Source: Daphnia pulex (Eukaryota; Arthropoda; Branchiopoda; Diplostraca; Daphniidae). Taken from it: a stretch of DNA of 64,000 bases. The position numbers were made by a program, and so were the translations under genes. The stretch covers positions 7,457,501 through 7,521,500 of the forward strand of contig NC_060018.1 of assembly GCF_021134715.1 (NCBI RefSeq), read 5' to 3'. The notes under the pieces were generated by a model that saw nothing but the letters and a program-made list of their open reading frames with translations, did not search any database and was not told the DNA's origin. The first letter of the stretch is position 1, and each line of letters starts with the position of its first letter. Of the stretch, positions 1-13,288 are shown piece after piece.

Positions 1-349
1 TAATGGTCTCGTTTGCGACATCCCGGATTCCCGGACGTTATTAGCCGCAATCGTTTGAGCACACTCATTTATCTACGTCAAAGAAGAAATAGACTCTGCA
101 ACTGGCCTTGCCAGCTGTGTGCCATTGAACATACACACACACAAAGCCTGAAGCGAAGGAGGGATCAGCAAGTATCTACTTTTCTTTTGTACAAAAAAAA
201 TAAAGGCCAATAAAGGAGAATTTCCTTATGGGAGTACACAATCTCTTAGAATTTTGCTGCCAAGGTTTCTGGCTGGATCGGCACGTAAATAACAAAAAAA
301 AAAGGAATTTCCTTTTTTACAGAAAAGGACCGTTGGTTATTTTGTTTAC

Positions 350-3300
350 CTGTTGGATACAATTAACAATGTCGTGTTGAGTTGCGAGAGGAAGCCTTTT
401 GATGTCTTCAATGACGCTCTCCTTACTGGGACCCTGGACGGCGCAACCGAGAACCAGTAACAGGAGCGTTTGCATTCCAGCTAAACCGGTTTCACTGTCG
501 GGGTCACGACCAAGTGTCACAGGATCGGGTAAACGAACCAACACAAATTGACCCAACACGTCCTGTAGAATTGACACACAATTACAATATGGGCACAGCC
601 AGAATTTAAAAAAATAAAAGGAATATTTTATTTAAAACTAAATTTATACCTCATAGAATCCCTTAACGGCCCGCACCAACGCATCAAAGTTGCGGATCCG
701 GGTGTAAACATCTTCAGCCGGCTGGATATGGGCTCTTCCATTCGTCCTTGGGTCTCTAGTAAATTTCAAAGTCGAACAAAATTCAAATTAGACAAGGCAA
801 AAGGAAGCACATATGGGCTCGATCAATTATTGAATGACATGAAAAGTGGCAGACGTCGTTGTAACAAAAAAAAAAAATGAACATTTTGCAACATGGCATT
901 GATATTTTTTCGTCATATCGTCCGTCATTTCATGGGAAGGTATTTCTTTCTTTTTTTATTTGTCTGGCACCTTCCGGTTTCTTACTTCCAGTTCCCTCGG
1001 GTTATTTGGTGGTTAACGGTGCTAACCCCCTCCTAGTGGCTTGCGCTTCGCTGGATGCCTTGCGCCATGTTTCTTTTTTTTTTTCGAAATGGAGAGAAAA
1101 TAAATACTGGCTTCCTTTATTGGCAGAGTAAGACGACCATTTCTGCGGCTTCGCCCCAAGTTCACTACTGACGTCCGGTCGTATTCGGGTTTTTTTTTTC
1201 TATTAAGCAAAAGTGCTACCACTCGTCGAAAGAAATTCAACCAACTCAAATGATTTTTGGGTTTGGCTATACACTATCGGCGTATATATAGGATGCAAAG
1301 TCGATGATTATCCAATACTGTTGTTTTTTCTTTCTTTTTCGTCATGGGATATCCGTTCGTGATCCATCGACAATATTCTTCGAGTGGTTTCCGCTGGTAA
1401 TTCTGACACACCTTTCAATGTCGGGACAACGTGACTTGGCTAACATCTAGCGGCTTAGAAAAAGAAAAATACAAGACTCGTCGACGAATGATCAATAACG
1501 ACACAAACCGAAGCTGCGGTATAGCTGATGACTCGGCCAACAAAAAAAAATGGCTGAGCGCGGGATCATCTTATTTTTTTTCTAGAAAAAAGGATGAAGA
1601 ATGAGTGAGGAAGTGTAGCAGAGTTAACGCCCCTATGGAATCCCTCACGACGAATTTTCCAAAAGAAAAAAGAAATAGCTGATGTTTATTGTGGATGACG
1701 TGTCATTTCCCAAATGTTGAATAGAGAAGGAATGGGAACACGACTTTCATCTGAAAAAAGTTTTCTCGGTCAAGATCTCGTGTGCGAAAGCGAGTGGAAG
1801 AAAAACAACCAACAACAACAAAAAAGAGTTTGACTGTATAAGGAGAGAAAGTTCAGCTCTGCGTTTAGCCTCCAATCTTTTGTATACCTTCGCCTACAGC
1901 AGAGGTCCATACGTCACCTGCTGGACTCTCCCTTCTTGTTCGAAATAAGGCAAAACTCACGTGTACACATTTTAGTTACCAGCGCCATTGCGGTCGTCTC
2001 TGTTTTGTTGTTATTTTTTATGTTATTATTTTTGTCTTTCTTTTATTTCAGGCGACTACAGCACTTGACTACTACTACTGTACAACAATACGAATAAATT
2101 CGAGCTATTGTTTTCTTCGCAGCAACGGTGAAGTGAGACCGACTGGAACATTTTCCCACCGATCCCTTTTTTTGTTATCAAGGCGGCGGCCGAGTTCATT
2201 GCGCCTTTTTTCTTCTTGTGTATAGCTGCAACAGAGTACCGCTTGATATAACAACGCCTTCGATTGATTAAACTATCGATTCCAATATCTATAGTGCCTT
2301 GGCATTGTCAAAGACTCGGCTAGCTGCTGCTGGTCTCTTTCAACACGCTTAAAAAGACGAACGCGCGCGTGAGCCACAAAACGCGTTTCGGGAGCCGCCG
2401 GTACCGTTACGTCAAAAAAAGTCGTGACCCGTTGGGGTTTTTACCATGGCGAACTTTATATATAAATTCTATCCATCTTTTGATTCGCCACAGAAAACTT
2501 CTGGTTGATTTTAGACACAGTTGCGAGCTGTGTGTATTTGTCTGTCGTTTGTTAGATCACATGACTCGTAAACCGGTTCGAATCGATCATGGCAACTGGC
2601 GGAAAACTGTCACAACGGCATGCTAATGAGAAGAGAAAACGGAATAAATCACAATAACCCCTAAAAGCTAAGAGAAGCCGTTAGACGGAATTTTTGGATG
2701 ACTCGCATTCGATCGAATACAATGTGACAACGAAGAATGTGATGATCCGCTAGGAAAAGGAGATGAAGCAGCATCACGCCATTATCGTTAGACAACAATC
2801 AAAGCGAAAACATTTCAGCTGAATAATAAGTCTGCGGGCGGTTGATGAACTCGCTAAAAGGATAATAATGAAGAAAACCCGGTTTGATTCTAATTCATTC
2901 CCTTTCTAGCTAAAAATGCGAATAGAGGTTTATTCACCCAAGTCTCTCTCGTCTCTCTCCACTGAAATGATTTTGGAAAAAAGATTAGAGAAAACTTGAT
3001 TTTCAATCTATTCGACTCTGCGAATCGAATCTATCCAGCAGTGCCACTAACTGAAATTGTTTGCTATTCTTTTATATATACCAGTGAAATCGGTTGGGCA
3101 AAAGGAGCACGTCACGAGAGCTGGACGTGACGAGTTCAAAAGAGAAACGAGTGAAAGGGAAACGACGCGAGTGTTGATCTGAGAATCTTTTTCATATCAT
3201 TCCAAATGGCAGACCTTCTTCAAACACCGAAAGAATAACAATTTAGCGGCCGTGACGAAAAGAAAAAAAGAATCTAATCCAATCCGATATCGTCTCGTCT

Positions 3301-5609
3301 CTCCAGGATCGATCGCGACGCGGGCCGAGCAAAATCATCTCAGCCAGCCAACGAATTAATAAGAAGAAGCTATAAGGTCGGCTGGCCCATGTTTGCGCCG
3401 GGCCGGGGTCACGTGACTGCCTTGAAATGTCGACGCATTCTTTTGTTTACGAACGTGTGCGTCATATTTCGTTGAGGGGAGCCTGAGAGCTGAGACAAAG
3501 GACCGGCTTGGCTTTATTCGTGCGCCTATAGGTCATCCGATATGGAAAGCTCCTTTTTTTCTCTCTCTCGGTAGAATATACAACTTAAAGTTGAATACAT
3601 TTTCTTTGAAGAAAAAAAAAATGGGAGATGTTTATCCAGATGGCTAAGGGTGCAGCTGCGTTCTCATGGTGTGGAACAATTGACTTTCGTCATTTTTCGT
3701 GCGAAAGCAATTCTTGTAAAAGAAACAGAAACAGAAAAAAAGAAGAGAAAAACATGAATACGATTTCGTAAATGCGCGCAAGAATGTCTTGTTGGCTTGA
3801 CGTCGAGTCGTGCGACCAACGTGTCTCTGATGTCGAAATTCCGTGGAAATAAATATATACGGATGATGACGGTTTGAGGACACAATAACCAAGAGAAACG
3901 ACAAGTAATGAGAGAACCCAAGTAAACTTTTCTCTTCCGCCAAGAACTTAATCTTCTTCGTCTTCGTTTTCCCTATTTCTTTTTTTCTTTCTTCAGATAA
4001 TATTATACCTGACGACGACTAGTAGATGCTGGCCCCGATAAGATCCAGCCACCGAACGATAAGAAACAAAGGGGCCATCAGACCTGGACTCACTTCTTCT
4101 TCTTCTTCCAACATTTCAAACCAACCCCCCCGAAAGAAAAGAAAATGAGAAATGAAAAAAAGTGAGCACACAAAGAAAACAAGGGAACTGGTGGATGGCA
4201 TCTCAAACGGAACGGTTCCAGCCGGTGGTCGCCCACCGGGAGAACTAGTGGGTTCTTATATATTGCCACACCATCATCCACCCTCGTTTTTTTTTTTTTT
4301 TCTCCTCTCATTTCCTCGTCCGGGCGTCCAACGAGAGGAAGTGACGTCAGCGCCGCAGACTAGCTACTTCACCGATGGGTTTCCATTCACATTTTGCGCC
4401 AAAAAAGACAGATGGGAGCCCCATCGGGCCGGAAGATGACGCCATACCAACACACACGTCGGACTCATTTTCTAAGCGAAATAATAAGAGCCCCATCCAT
4501 TTGGCCTTGCATTTCTTGCATTAATAAAAATGTAAAAAAAAAGTGCCGGCCATTCCAATTACCAATGCCAAACCGACGGGCAAGTTCAATGGTTTCATTC
4601 AAAGAAAATTCTCCTATATAATCCCCGGCTCGTCTCCAGCCAGTACGGCGCAGAACTCAAAGAGAATAGACGAGAACAATGGAAACAAAACGCCGAGCTT
4701 TTCATTCCGCATTTCTACACTTTGCAACGGTTTTTAATCGGTTCAGCCTTCCGTTTAACCCTTTTCAATCGAGTTCAGTAAACGACTAAACGCTATTTGG
4801 CATTGAAAGATTTTCAATCAATACAGTCCGGAATCTTAAAACCTTTCAATCATCTCAACTGTTCAATAAACACAAGGAAGAAAGCAGTTTCTATTTAATT
4901 TTAATGGCATTTTGTTGTAGGCCTTCTTTTTGGTTGCAGGTAGTAGTTGCTCATTAAATTATACCCTAAACTACAAACATGACCATGACAATCAAAAGAC
5001 ACACCTGGTCACCCAAACTTGTTTAGGTCAACTATAAATAAATCTTCATCCCCCCTTCTCTTTCCCACTTGTTCCCCCCTTATGTCAAGTGACGGGGGCT
5101 AAAAAAGAAAACGAAAATCATTGTCTAATTGCTTTTGAATCTCCCACCCCTCGGTTTTTGGTTCTCTTCCGGTCAACCTGCTTTGCTGTTTTGTGTGTGA
5201 ACATCCGGCGTCGTATTAGGGACGGGTTAGGGACACATTTGTTACGTTATTCGTCACAGATGTGCTTTCCACATCCAACGTCAGGTTATTTCTTATATGA
5301 AAATGAGAGAGAAGGAAAAAAGGAAAAAAGGGCCGACTTACATTCGTGATAAAACGTTGTCAAGGAACGCCCCGTCAATCAGCTGAGAATAATCCAGTTC
5401 TGTGCGGCTCTCGTCGTCATCTTTGAAGGTTCGCACCTGTTCGATTCGATAACAATAAACAATAGACATATATAAAAACTTAGAGAGAGAAGAATTGAGT
5501 TGACAAATCATACCCATGCCACCAGAGGTCCCTGCATGAGTTGATCCATCGAATTGGCAGAAGACATCGAGTATTCTGGCTTCTTTGGATACTCTGGTCC
5601 GCTCGCCAT
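350..5609 (-). CDS. Girdin: Girdin/CCDC88-type HOOK-domain protein, 5' end (partial, continues beyond left edge)
   Basis: Four exons join in phase: 5609-5514 (start ATG, 32 codons), 5436-5342, 755-650 and 562-350, all with GT-AG borders. They give about 170 residues. The first exon ends in MQGPLVAW, resembling the N-terminus of mammalian girdin (SPLVTWVKTF). Exon 2 gives QLIDGAFLDNVLSR, exon 3 RIRNFDALVRAVKGFYE and exon 4 LLLLVLGCAVQGPSKE, together the HOOK domain that opens CCDC88 proteins. In that family the HOOK domain is followed by a long coiled coil, and the proteins link actin, dynein and microtubules or G-protein signalling. The coiled coil would lie left of position 1. A 4.6-kb intron separates exons 2 and 3, unlike the short introns elsewhere. 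HOOK1-3 are alternatives, but the GCAVQ segment fits CCDC88 better. Family assignment is firm; symbol by similarity. Confidence 0.9.
756..5341 (-). other. Large intron 2 of the girdin-like gene
   Basis: This 4.6-kb stretch separates the girdin exons at 5342-5436 and 650-755. It contains poly-T and poly-A runs and purine- or pyrimidine-rich stretches, but no open frame that I can tie to a protein family. Long first or second introns often carry regulatory DNA; that is inference, and no specific site is recognised. Confidence 0.75.
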
Positions 5610-7338
5610 TTGTTATCACACGACGACCAACTGTCGAGGTCGTTTTTACCAGCAGCCGACGTACAATTTTTGAAAGCACTTTCACAAATAATAAGCCGTG
5701 ATGTCGTAGAGATTATGCCACAGCACGATTCTCGCTCACTCTGCACATTGTGTCCGTCATTTTTTCTTCACCACACATACTGCGAGAGACGACGACGACG
5801 ACCAGAGTTTTCCTCACTGGATATCGACGCAGGCGCACTGGATCTATTAATGTGGTTTAGGCGGATTGGCTATATAACTGGTAGCGCAGAGATCTTTTTG
5901 TGTTGTCGGGAAAAAAAAAAGCACGAATTCGATGGAGAGCAGAGCGCTTTGTTCACAGTCGACGGCAAGGTCTTTTCGACTACTACTGGAAAAACCACTG
6001 GGAACTCTGAAGAACTTGAAACGAGACGCGCTTCTACCGTCCGACCCTCCTTCCTTTCTTTCGTATCTTGCCAGCGGCAAAACACTTCTAGTTCATTTTC
6101 CCCCGAGGCTCTTCCTTCCTGCCTTCACCTGCCACCGATTCCAGAGCCATCTATGCGACATTTTTACACACACTCTATTATTTTTTAAACTTTCCGTAAA
6201 AATAAGAACGGCACATTGAAAATAAAAACAGCACTCGTGCGAATTCTTCCTAGAATTAACTTCTTTTTCTAAATTTTCAGCCTGACCAGGTATTGATTGC
6301 AATTGGTGGAATTTATCGTAACGTTTATACTTTTCCCTACTCTCTCTACCCCTACAAACCTATCTATCACGTTTTCATGAATTAATTTTGAAAAGGTGCG
6401 GTTGTTTTAATAGTATTTTTTCATCCCTCATCGTTTTGACGTGGAGAAAGATAGGGAAAGTCAAAGTTGCCTACAAAATGCTTTCCTGATGACGGGAAAA
6501 ACAAAGAACCGTGAGCCTTGCGTGTTGAATTGATTCTCGGTCGATTTGACTTTCTGTGTACATGTCTCTGTGCATGCTGGTCTTCGATGGTTCCTCTTCT
6601 ACACCGACGTGTTACTTCACTCTATTGACCCTTGGATGAGAACCAGTCTTTTATTTCACTTATTTTTTTGTTTTTTGTTTATTTATATTTTCTGTCAGTA
6701 GGTGTCACGAGATAAACCAGATCCCTTGTATACAGTTCCATTCGTCGGCCCTTATGGAGATACACTCACGCAAGTCGCGTCAAAAGGCCATTTTCTTTCT
6801 TTTTGTATGCAACGTTTACACTCAGGGTTCAGATCGTCAGACGAGTTTTTGGATGAGGAAACAACCGAACTGCTATATAAAGCAATGCAATTTTATTTTT
6901 AATTTATACGCCTGGTACGCGTTCAAGGACGACAACTTCTGTGTATTTTATGATGGTCTAGAATGATCATACTATTAGCATCTCTAAATTCTCAACACAC
7001 CCGCTACAGAAACAGCCGTCCAACAAACACTGTTATCTTTTATTTCATTCATTTTCTGTCCGTAAGGAAAATGGCAACATAATGGCAGCCGTTTCGCATC
7101 ATCGTCTTCATTGAAGTGATAAATGTTTCTCTAATCAATTATTAAAGACCATGATGGTGAGTTTGGTTCATTGAATTCGAGATCGTTACGGTCAAAGACC
7201 CTCGATTAATCATTATCCTAGTGCCAAAATATATCAAGACAAAACGTAAAAAGAAAAGATGAAAAAGAAATTAAACATGTTTTATATTTGCATACATTTC
7301 GTTACACAAAAAATTCATAAATATTGCGTGATAATTTA
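5610..7338. other. Intergenic region upstream of girdin and downstream of TMEM218
   Basis: This is the presumed promoter and 5' untranslated region of the girdin-like gene (minus strand), plus spacer to the TMEM218 3' end. A 215-codon plus-strand frame at 5541-6188 overlaps the girdin first exon in antisense. It shows no family resemblance and has low-complexity composition. No transfer RNA or repeat was recognised. Confidence 0.5.
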
Positions 7339-7934
7339 TTAACGGATATTTTCTATCAGCTCCTCTTTGCTTGTTGAAACTTCTTGTTGGATTGGACATC
7401 CTGCCACAGTTTTCCTGTTTTGCTGAACCACTTCCAAATAAAACAGGAGGGATACTCCCAATAAAGTACTCACAGTTAAAGCACTCAAAATCATCATTCT
7501 GCCTAAGAAGACTGAGTCAATCTATAAAACAATAAACATAATTTTGTTATGAATACAAAATTTCATAGAATGTCTCAACATTTGTCTAACATGGAATTTG
7601 TGTAAATATACTGCAATTCAAAACTATGTTTTAAGTATAGAGATTAATTACGTCATTTAGGCCTACGTATATTTCAAATGAATAGTCAACTCACCACTTC
7701 TAACTGGGAAGCGCTAATTGTGTTAATAAGAGGATGGCCATCGTGTTCTTTCTGATCGGCTCGTGGCAGAGCCAAAAATATAGCAGTCAGAACGGCTGCC
7801 AAGCAGGTAAAGACTAACGAAAGGATGGTTTGGATTCGATAAAAGATTACAATCAAAATCAAAGCGACAAACCAGAGAAATGTGATTAAAAAAACACCCA
7901 ATCCGACATCGAAACCAAGAACTCGAACTGCCAT
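7339..7934 (-). CDS. TMEM218: Transmembrane protein 218 (TMEM218)
   Basis: Two exons, 7934-7695 (80 codons) and 7521-7339 (60 codons plus stop), with a GTGAGT donor and TATAG acceptor in phase 0, give a 140-residue protein. The start MAVRVLGFDVGLGVF aligns with human MAGTVLGVGAGVF. The FLALPRA turn and the second-exon IDSVFLGRMM match human LLFPRAGE and VDDFFIGRYV. Three hydrophobic segments are visible, near residues 8-32, 37-55 and 89-108. In vertebrates TMEM218 is a small membrane protein of the ciliary transition zone. An in-frame upstream ATG at 7949 would add five residues; I chose 7934 because it aligns with the family start. A CISD3 homologue lies upstream on the same strand. Confidence 0.88.
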
Positions 7935-8910
7935 TTTAATCTTGTTCACTTACGCGCCACAATTAAAAAACTGGGTTGCTGGTATTCTAGAAATGTGGTT
8001 TGTTTGGCTTAGCGTTGCCAGGGCGACGCGGAGGTTTGCAGTGTGCTCATGTAGCAGTGAATTATTTCCTGCACAGACCTCCTTGCTCGGAATGTCATTT
8101 GTCTTGATGGTTGATACCGATGTGGAATAATTTATAACAAGCTTTAAGTACAAGCTATAAAACAGAATGTTTCATTGCTGGTTAAAACGGAAAAATATTT
8201 TGTTTTTTCGTACAAATTTTCAAACTATTATTATTGGATTATGTGTTACAATATAACAAATTGCTACATTAATTTCGTAATTTCTTATGTGCTCGTAAAA
8301 ATTACGATTTTTTGTGTTAGTCCTTCGATAGACGTCTTATAATTCTTTTTTCCGGTTTTCCCATGGGCGCTTTCACCCGCTCCCCATTAGTCTGAACCAC
8401 AGTTATTTACCGAGCTGAAGGGATCAAAAAGATCCTTACTGTGATAAATTCTCGTAAAATTAAATAGCAAAACTGTTAACATTCCTAACCAAAAATAATA
8501 TGAAGCAATTCAAATAAAAAATAATAAACTGCAATTTTCCATAAGTCGATAAACAATTACGCTAGTACATAATGCGCATATCTAATGTCATATTCGTGAC
8601 ATACAATCATCATCGAAATTCATACGTTTAGAGAATTATGGAAATTATCTAAATTTCGCTCAGAATGCCCAGTGTTAATTTTCTTACTTAGATTTAAAGT
8701 TGAAATTTAGAATAAACTTCAAGCTGTCTGAGATATTGTTAAATTGATTCTAATAAATGGCCATTTGTTGAGCCCCAGCTAAAAAGATGCAGAGTATTTT
8801 ACAACATAAATTCACTCAATGTTCTATACCAACTGTATTTTTATCTAGCATTCATAAGCTGTAGGATGGGCAACAGAAAAAAGTAAACTCGTCTATCAAT
8901 AAAAAAATTA
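7935..8910. other. Spacer between CISD3 and TMEM218
   Basis: About 1 kb of AT-rich DNA separates the CISD3 stop from the TMEM218 start. It should hold the TMEM218 promoter and CISD3 3' UTR. No coding segment or repeat was recognised. Confidence 0.5.
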
Positions 8911-9419
8911 TCATTCATTTCTGTGAGATCCATCACAAAATGGACGACTATTGGTTTGCTTGCAATTGCAAAACCAATACTCTTTAGTTTCTTCAGGGAC
9001 GAACCTAACTGGCCTTAATTTGATCTTAAGAAATGGGCTCCTGTGTGTCCCATCACAAAAGGGCTACAGAAATTCAATATAGTATAGTTTAGTTTTGATT
9101 CAAATTTGTGCCTCAGTATATTACCTGTGTTTTACTATGACCACAAGCACACCACATGTAAGATTTACCCTTCTCACACATAAATTTAAATGGTTGTTTG
9201 TCATAAACTTTGCCTTTTTCTTCTTGTTTGCTTGAAGCATGGAATTCTGATACAGTGTTTACCTCAGGAACATCGTCACGTTTTCCTCGAGACTGCAACC
9301 ATACAACTGAACGAAACTACAGAGACAAGATAAACAATTAAAACATTTAAAAAAATATGTTATCATAGAATTCATACTAAAATTCGATTTGTAAAGAAGT
9401 TGCTTCGTATTAGTGCCAT
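8911..9419 (-). CDS. CISD3: CDGSH iron-sulfur domain protein 3 (mitochondrial, two CDGSH motifs)
   Basis: Three exons, 9419-9378 (14 codons), 9316-9125 (64 codons) and 9063-8911 (50 codons plus stop), are all phase 0 with GT-AG borders. They give 128 residues, against 127 in human CISD3. The N-terminus MALIRSNFFTNRIL continuing FRSVVWLQSRGKR is basic and hydrophobic with no acidic residue, as expected of a mitochondrial presequence. Two Fe-S binding motifs follow: WCACGHSKTQPFCDGTH and FCNCKQTNSRPFCDGSH, each with three Cys and one His. This double motif is diagnostic for CISD3, a monomeric 2Fe-2S protein of the mitochondrial matrix; CISD1 and CISD2 have one motif and a membrane anchor. The first motif is split by an intron between GHSKTQ and PFCDG. 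The 14-codon first exon was found by phase and sequence logic. Confidence 0.93.
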
Positions 9420-10148
9420 AGCTGACTAGCTGTATGTGTGTGTGAGTAGTCAAGTAAAAAAGGTAAATAATGCGGTACGGCGAGAAAAGTTGCACTAACG
9501 TCTGCTAGTTTTTATGGCGTTGTCAAGTTGGAATTTTGACCGGCTCTGATGGCACAAAAAAACAGAAAATTAAAACATAGAAAATCAAATGTTATTTTCT
9601 TCCAGAAATATTTGAAATATAGCAAATTTTAAAAATAGTTTCAATACGAAAAAGCTTCATTGGAAAATAAATCACTGCAATTTCTTGCATCGGCGGTATC
9701 GGCAAGAAAGGGGTTCCTCAGCAGAAAGCTGCTCTAAGAACGATGCTCTTTTTTGTTTGTGTTTTTTTCTTTCCGCTGAAGAAGTGAAAATTATGCGAAA
9801 CACCATGTTTTAATTTACTGTGGCCAAATTAAAAGAAATATAGGTGTTTCTCCACGCAATGGCCTTTGAATGTTTACACCGCTTGACAAACGTCCGATCA
9901 GGGATACATCCCTGACAAAAACTACCATGTTTTTGTCCGTTTATCCTGAGACATGATCACTGACGTTTTTGGATGAAATTTTCGCATCTGTTTGAGGTAA
10001 ATACACACCCATTACAAAGGATTGTATGTTAATCTCATGTATTAATAATTTCTTATTTAAGATGGATCTTACATTTCTTAACTTCCACTCCATGATGATG
10101 AAGTAATATTTGCTAATAGATATGGGTTGCAGTTTGTTTTGAAACAAA
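9420..10148. promoter_or_regulatory. Divergent intergenic region between CISD3 and the C5-epimerase gene
   Basis: CISD3 starts leftward at 9419 and the epimerase gene starts rightward at 10149. The 730 bp between must hold both 5' ends. No TATA box or initiator was placed with confidence. A shared regulatory region is possible but is inference only. Confidence 0.4.
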
Positions 10149-12494
10149 ATGGCTCGCCTCAATTTGAAGCTTCTATTGCTTCTTCTGATAGCTATAGTAT
10201 CATTCACCTTGATCACTTACACTTTTAATTGTGGGCATCCAGTCTCCAGCCATCCAAGTTTTATTCAAAGGTTAGAAGAGCCATCTTTAACAGAATCAAG
10301 AGGCAAGATTTATGAAGAACTTGATTGTTCCATAAATGGAATGTACCACATTTCATGCCGAAAAGAAGGAAGAGAAGTATTTATTCCTTTCTCATTTCTT
10401 GAGAAGTACTATGAAGTCTATGGGAAGTTGACCAAGTCCAAGGGTCATGAACAATTTGAATGGTCACACTCATATTCTAAAGTTTTTAAACCAACCACAC
10501 CATACAATGCATCAGGAATGTTCATGTATTTTAGTAACTAGTAAGTCTTAACTTTTAAAGTTTTACTTGAAATCTATTTTCTTGAACTAACAATATTTAT
10601 ACGAATGTTTCAGTAATGTTGAAGTTCGTGATCGCGTTAAATGTATTTCAGCCACAGAAGGTAACTGACCCATACATTTATTATTCTTTAAGTTTTCTCT
10701 CATTATTTTTCAGGTCAACTCTTATATTGCTTTTTTTTTTACAGGAGTCCCTGTTTCAACACAGTGGGAAGCCAGTGGATATTATTATCCAGGTAAGATT
10801 TTCTTTCCGAGATTTTGAGAAATAGTAAAAACTAAAAAATCTTAAAATAATTTAAAAACTTTTGTGATGCAGTACAAGTGGCCCAATACGGTCTCTCCCA
10901 TTACAGCAAAAATCTCAGTGAACCCCCTCCAAAAAGGAAAGTCTTGGAAGATGGAAATACGTTTACTGCCAAGTGGCAAGTCCCGAAAGGAGCATACATA
11001 AGAAGAAACTATGACAGCGCAAAATTAACTCATGTTTTAGAATTCAATAGCCGAGGTAGGGTTTTATTTTTAAATTTTCTTCATTTCTTTCCACAAATTA
11101 TCAATATTTGTTTTGAATTTTAGATAGTGCTGGTATATCATTAAGATTAAAGCAAGGGACCGATTTGGTGCTGAGTTTTGATTTGCGGTTCTTAAGTATG
11201 AACGGCTCCCTGACTCTTTTTTTAGAGGATCGTGATCGGTCACAAACATTTCCCGTTTCCTTTACTTGTTCTTCAGTTCTTGTGGAAGCCCATAACGCAA
11301 GTAAGGCATTTTCCCCAGATTTGTTTTTACGGACAAATAATTTATACTTTCCTTGAATCAGGTGGAAGTTATTCTACCATATATGGAATGGGCAATTGTC
11401 AAAGCTGGAACAGATTGACCCGGGATCTTCACATAGATTTGGTGAAAGGTCACGTCCTTTCAGGAAGGTATATTTGGAAACAGAAATAAGTAAATGTTCC
11501 GGGTGGAAAAAATTACAACAAATTTGTCTTTCTTTTTAGAGGGAAAAAATTGTCTAGAACAAAATTACGTGTTCATCATTTGCTGTTGAAGGGCAATGGG
11601 CAGCTAGACAACTTAACTCTTGCTTCCAGCAATCACATGGACATGTTTTATTCTTCCGCTGATTGGCTTGTCGTTCATCAAGACTCAAGCGGTGGATGGC
11701 CTATTGTAAACACTTTTATTTTATAAACATTTTAAGCTTTGAAGTAATACTTTGTCTACGTTTTGTCACTAGGGGGTCAAACGGAAGATAGCGTCAGGAC
11801 GGGCGGATCTCGATCCCGGTTGGTATTCTGCTATGGGACAAGGTCAAGCTATGTCACTTTTAATGCGAGCTTTTTATCGATCAGGTAAATTTTGATGGTC
11901 ATGCAGTAAGAAATCCAGATTTAAACTAATTCTCCCATATTCTGTTATAGGCAAACCTCACTATCTCGAAGCTGCACTTAAAGGAATGCAACCATTCAGT
12001 AAATCGAGCACTGAAGGAGGTGTACGTGCTTACTTCATGAATCAGTATCCGTGGTATGAAGAATATCCAAGTGAGTAAATTTTTCACAAATCCAATTCCA
12101 AGGTTTCGAAAAAATTATTTATATCGTGCGTATTCTTTATACAGCCGTACCTCCATCCTTCGTCCTGAATGGTTTCATCTACTCACTGATTGGTCTGTAC
12201 GATGTGGTTTCTCTTGCTCCACCCAATCAAGTCGGCGATGCTCAGCTTCTTTTTGATCAAGGAATGCATTCGCTCAAGAAGTTACTACCTCTTTTTGACA
12301 CAGGATCTGGTACAGTTTACGACCTTCGTCATTTCACTCTTGGTCTCGCACCCAATATAGCGCGATGGGACTATCACTCTACACACATAAACCAATTACT
12401 TCTGTTAAGTACAATTGACTCGGACCCTATTCTCACCAATGTTGCTGAAAGATGGATAAGCTATATGTCTGGAAAACGTGCTGCACACAACTGA
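10149..12494 (+). CDS. GLCE: D-glucuronyl C5-epimerase (heparan sulfate biosynthesis)
   Basis: Ten exons (10149-10540, 10614-10660, 10745-10792, 10873-11055, 11124-11300, 11362-11467, 11540-11705, 11773-11884, 11951-12070, 12145-12494) join in phase to 566 residues; human GLCE has 617. A type II membrane anchor is visible near residues 7-25, rich in Leu and Ile. Family signatures include [83 protein letters not shown] and the C-terminal KRAAHN. The enzyme converts D-glucuronate to L-iduronate in N-sulfated heparan sulfate in the Golgi lumen. The tyrosine-rich stretches near the C-terminus include the region known to be catalytic. All introns are 60-90 bp. The gene is intact, with no frameshift or missing exon. 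Confidence 0.97.
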
Positions 12495-13288
12495 TGATGA
12501 GACTGGCTTCATTGGAAAAGATTTATTATACATACTTGTACCTTCAGTCACTATCACACAAATTACTTTATTGATTCGAGTGAGTTTTTTATCAGTTCAA
12601 GACCTCGTTTATTGCAAGATTATTTCCAGAATCCCAAACTTTTGTTGTATGTTGCTAAAACAATAATTTCATTTTGTAACCAATTAATTTATATGCGGAA
12701 TAATTTTGAAGCGCGTGTAATTCGAATCTGATGTGTTGTAAACAATTTCTCTGTTTTCTCATCACGTACGTTTACGTATTTTTGCCCATGCTGGTGAAGG
12801 CCTGCTCTTTTTATTCTGATTTTTTTTTTTTCGTTTGGAAAAATTTTCTGTTATGCATTCCATAATTTGATAATTGTGTATTTGCACTGAAATGTAAAAC
12901 GATATACTAATTAGACTGACTGTACACGTAAAAACCTTCACCTCTTGGGTTTAATCAAGGAGTAGAAGGGAAAAACAGATGAAGTCCTCGTCCGGCTTTG
13001 GGAAAAATAATTAAAAAATATGTAATAATAATTAATTGGAACATAGAAAAATTCTAGAAGAGACCCTCCGACGATATTGCAATGAAAAGTTATACCTCCG
13101 AGAGATACTACTTCTTCACATAATAAGGACCTACAGTATATACCTCAAGTAAGACTGAAGGGATAACTAATAAAGAGAAAAGGAGAAGAAAAAATAAACA
13201 AAGTTTTCTTTTTAAATCCAAATATGTTTTTGGAATCAGCGACTTTTATTTAAAAGAAAAAACACTGATATTGACATCAACATAAGTT
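12495..13288. other. Convergent 3' region between GLCE and NRDE2
   Basis: The two genes converge here, so this stretch holds both 3' UTRs. On the minus strand an AATAAA is readable near 13250, about 40 bases past the NRDE2 stop, which would serve as its poly(A) signal. Nothing else was recognised. Confidence 0.55.

Noticed and set aside
5541-6188. 215-codon plus-strand open frame
   Set aside because: It overlaps the girdin first exon in antisense, has mixed low-complexity composition and resembles no family.
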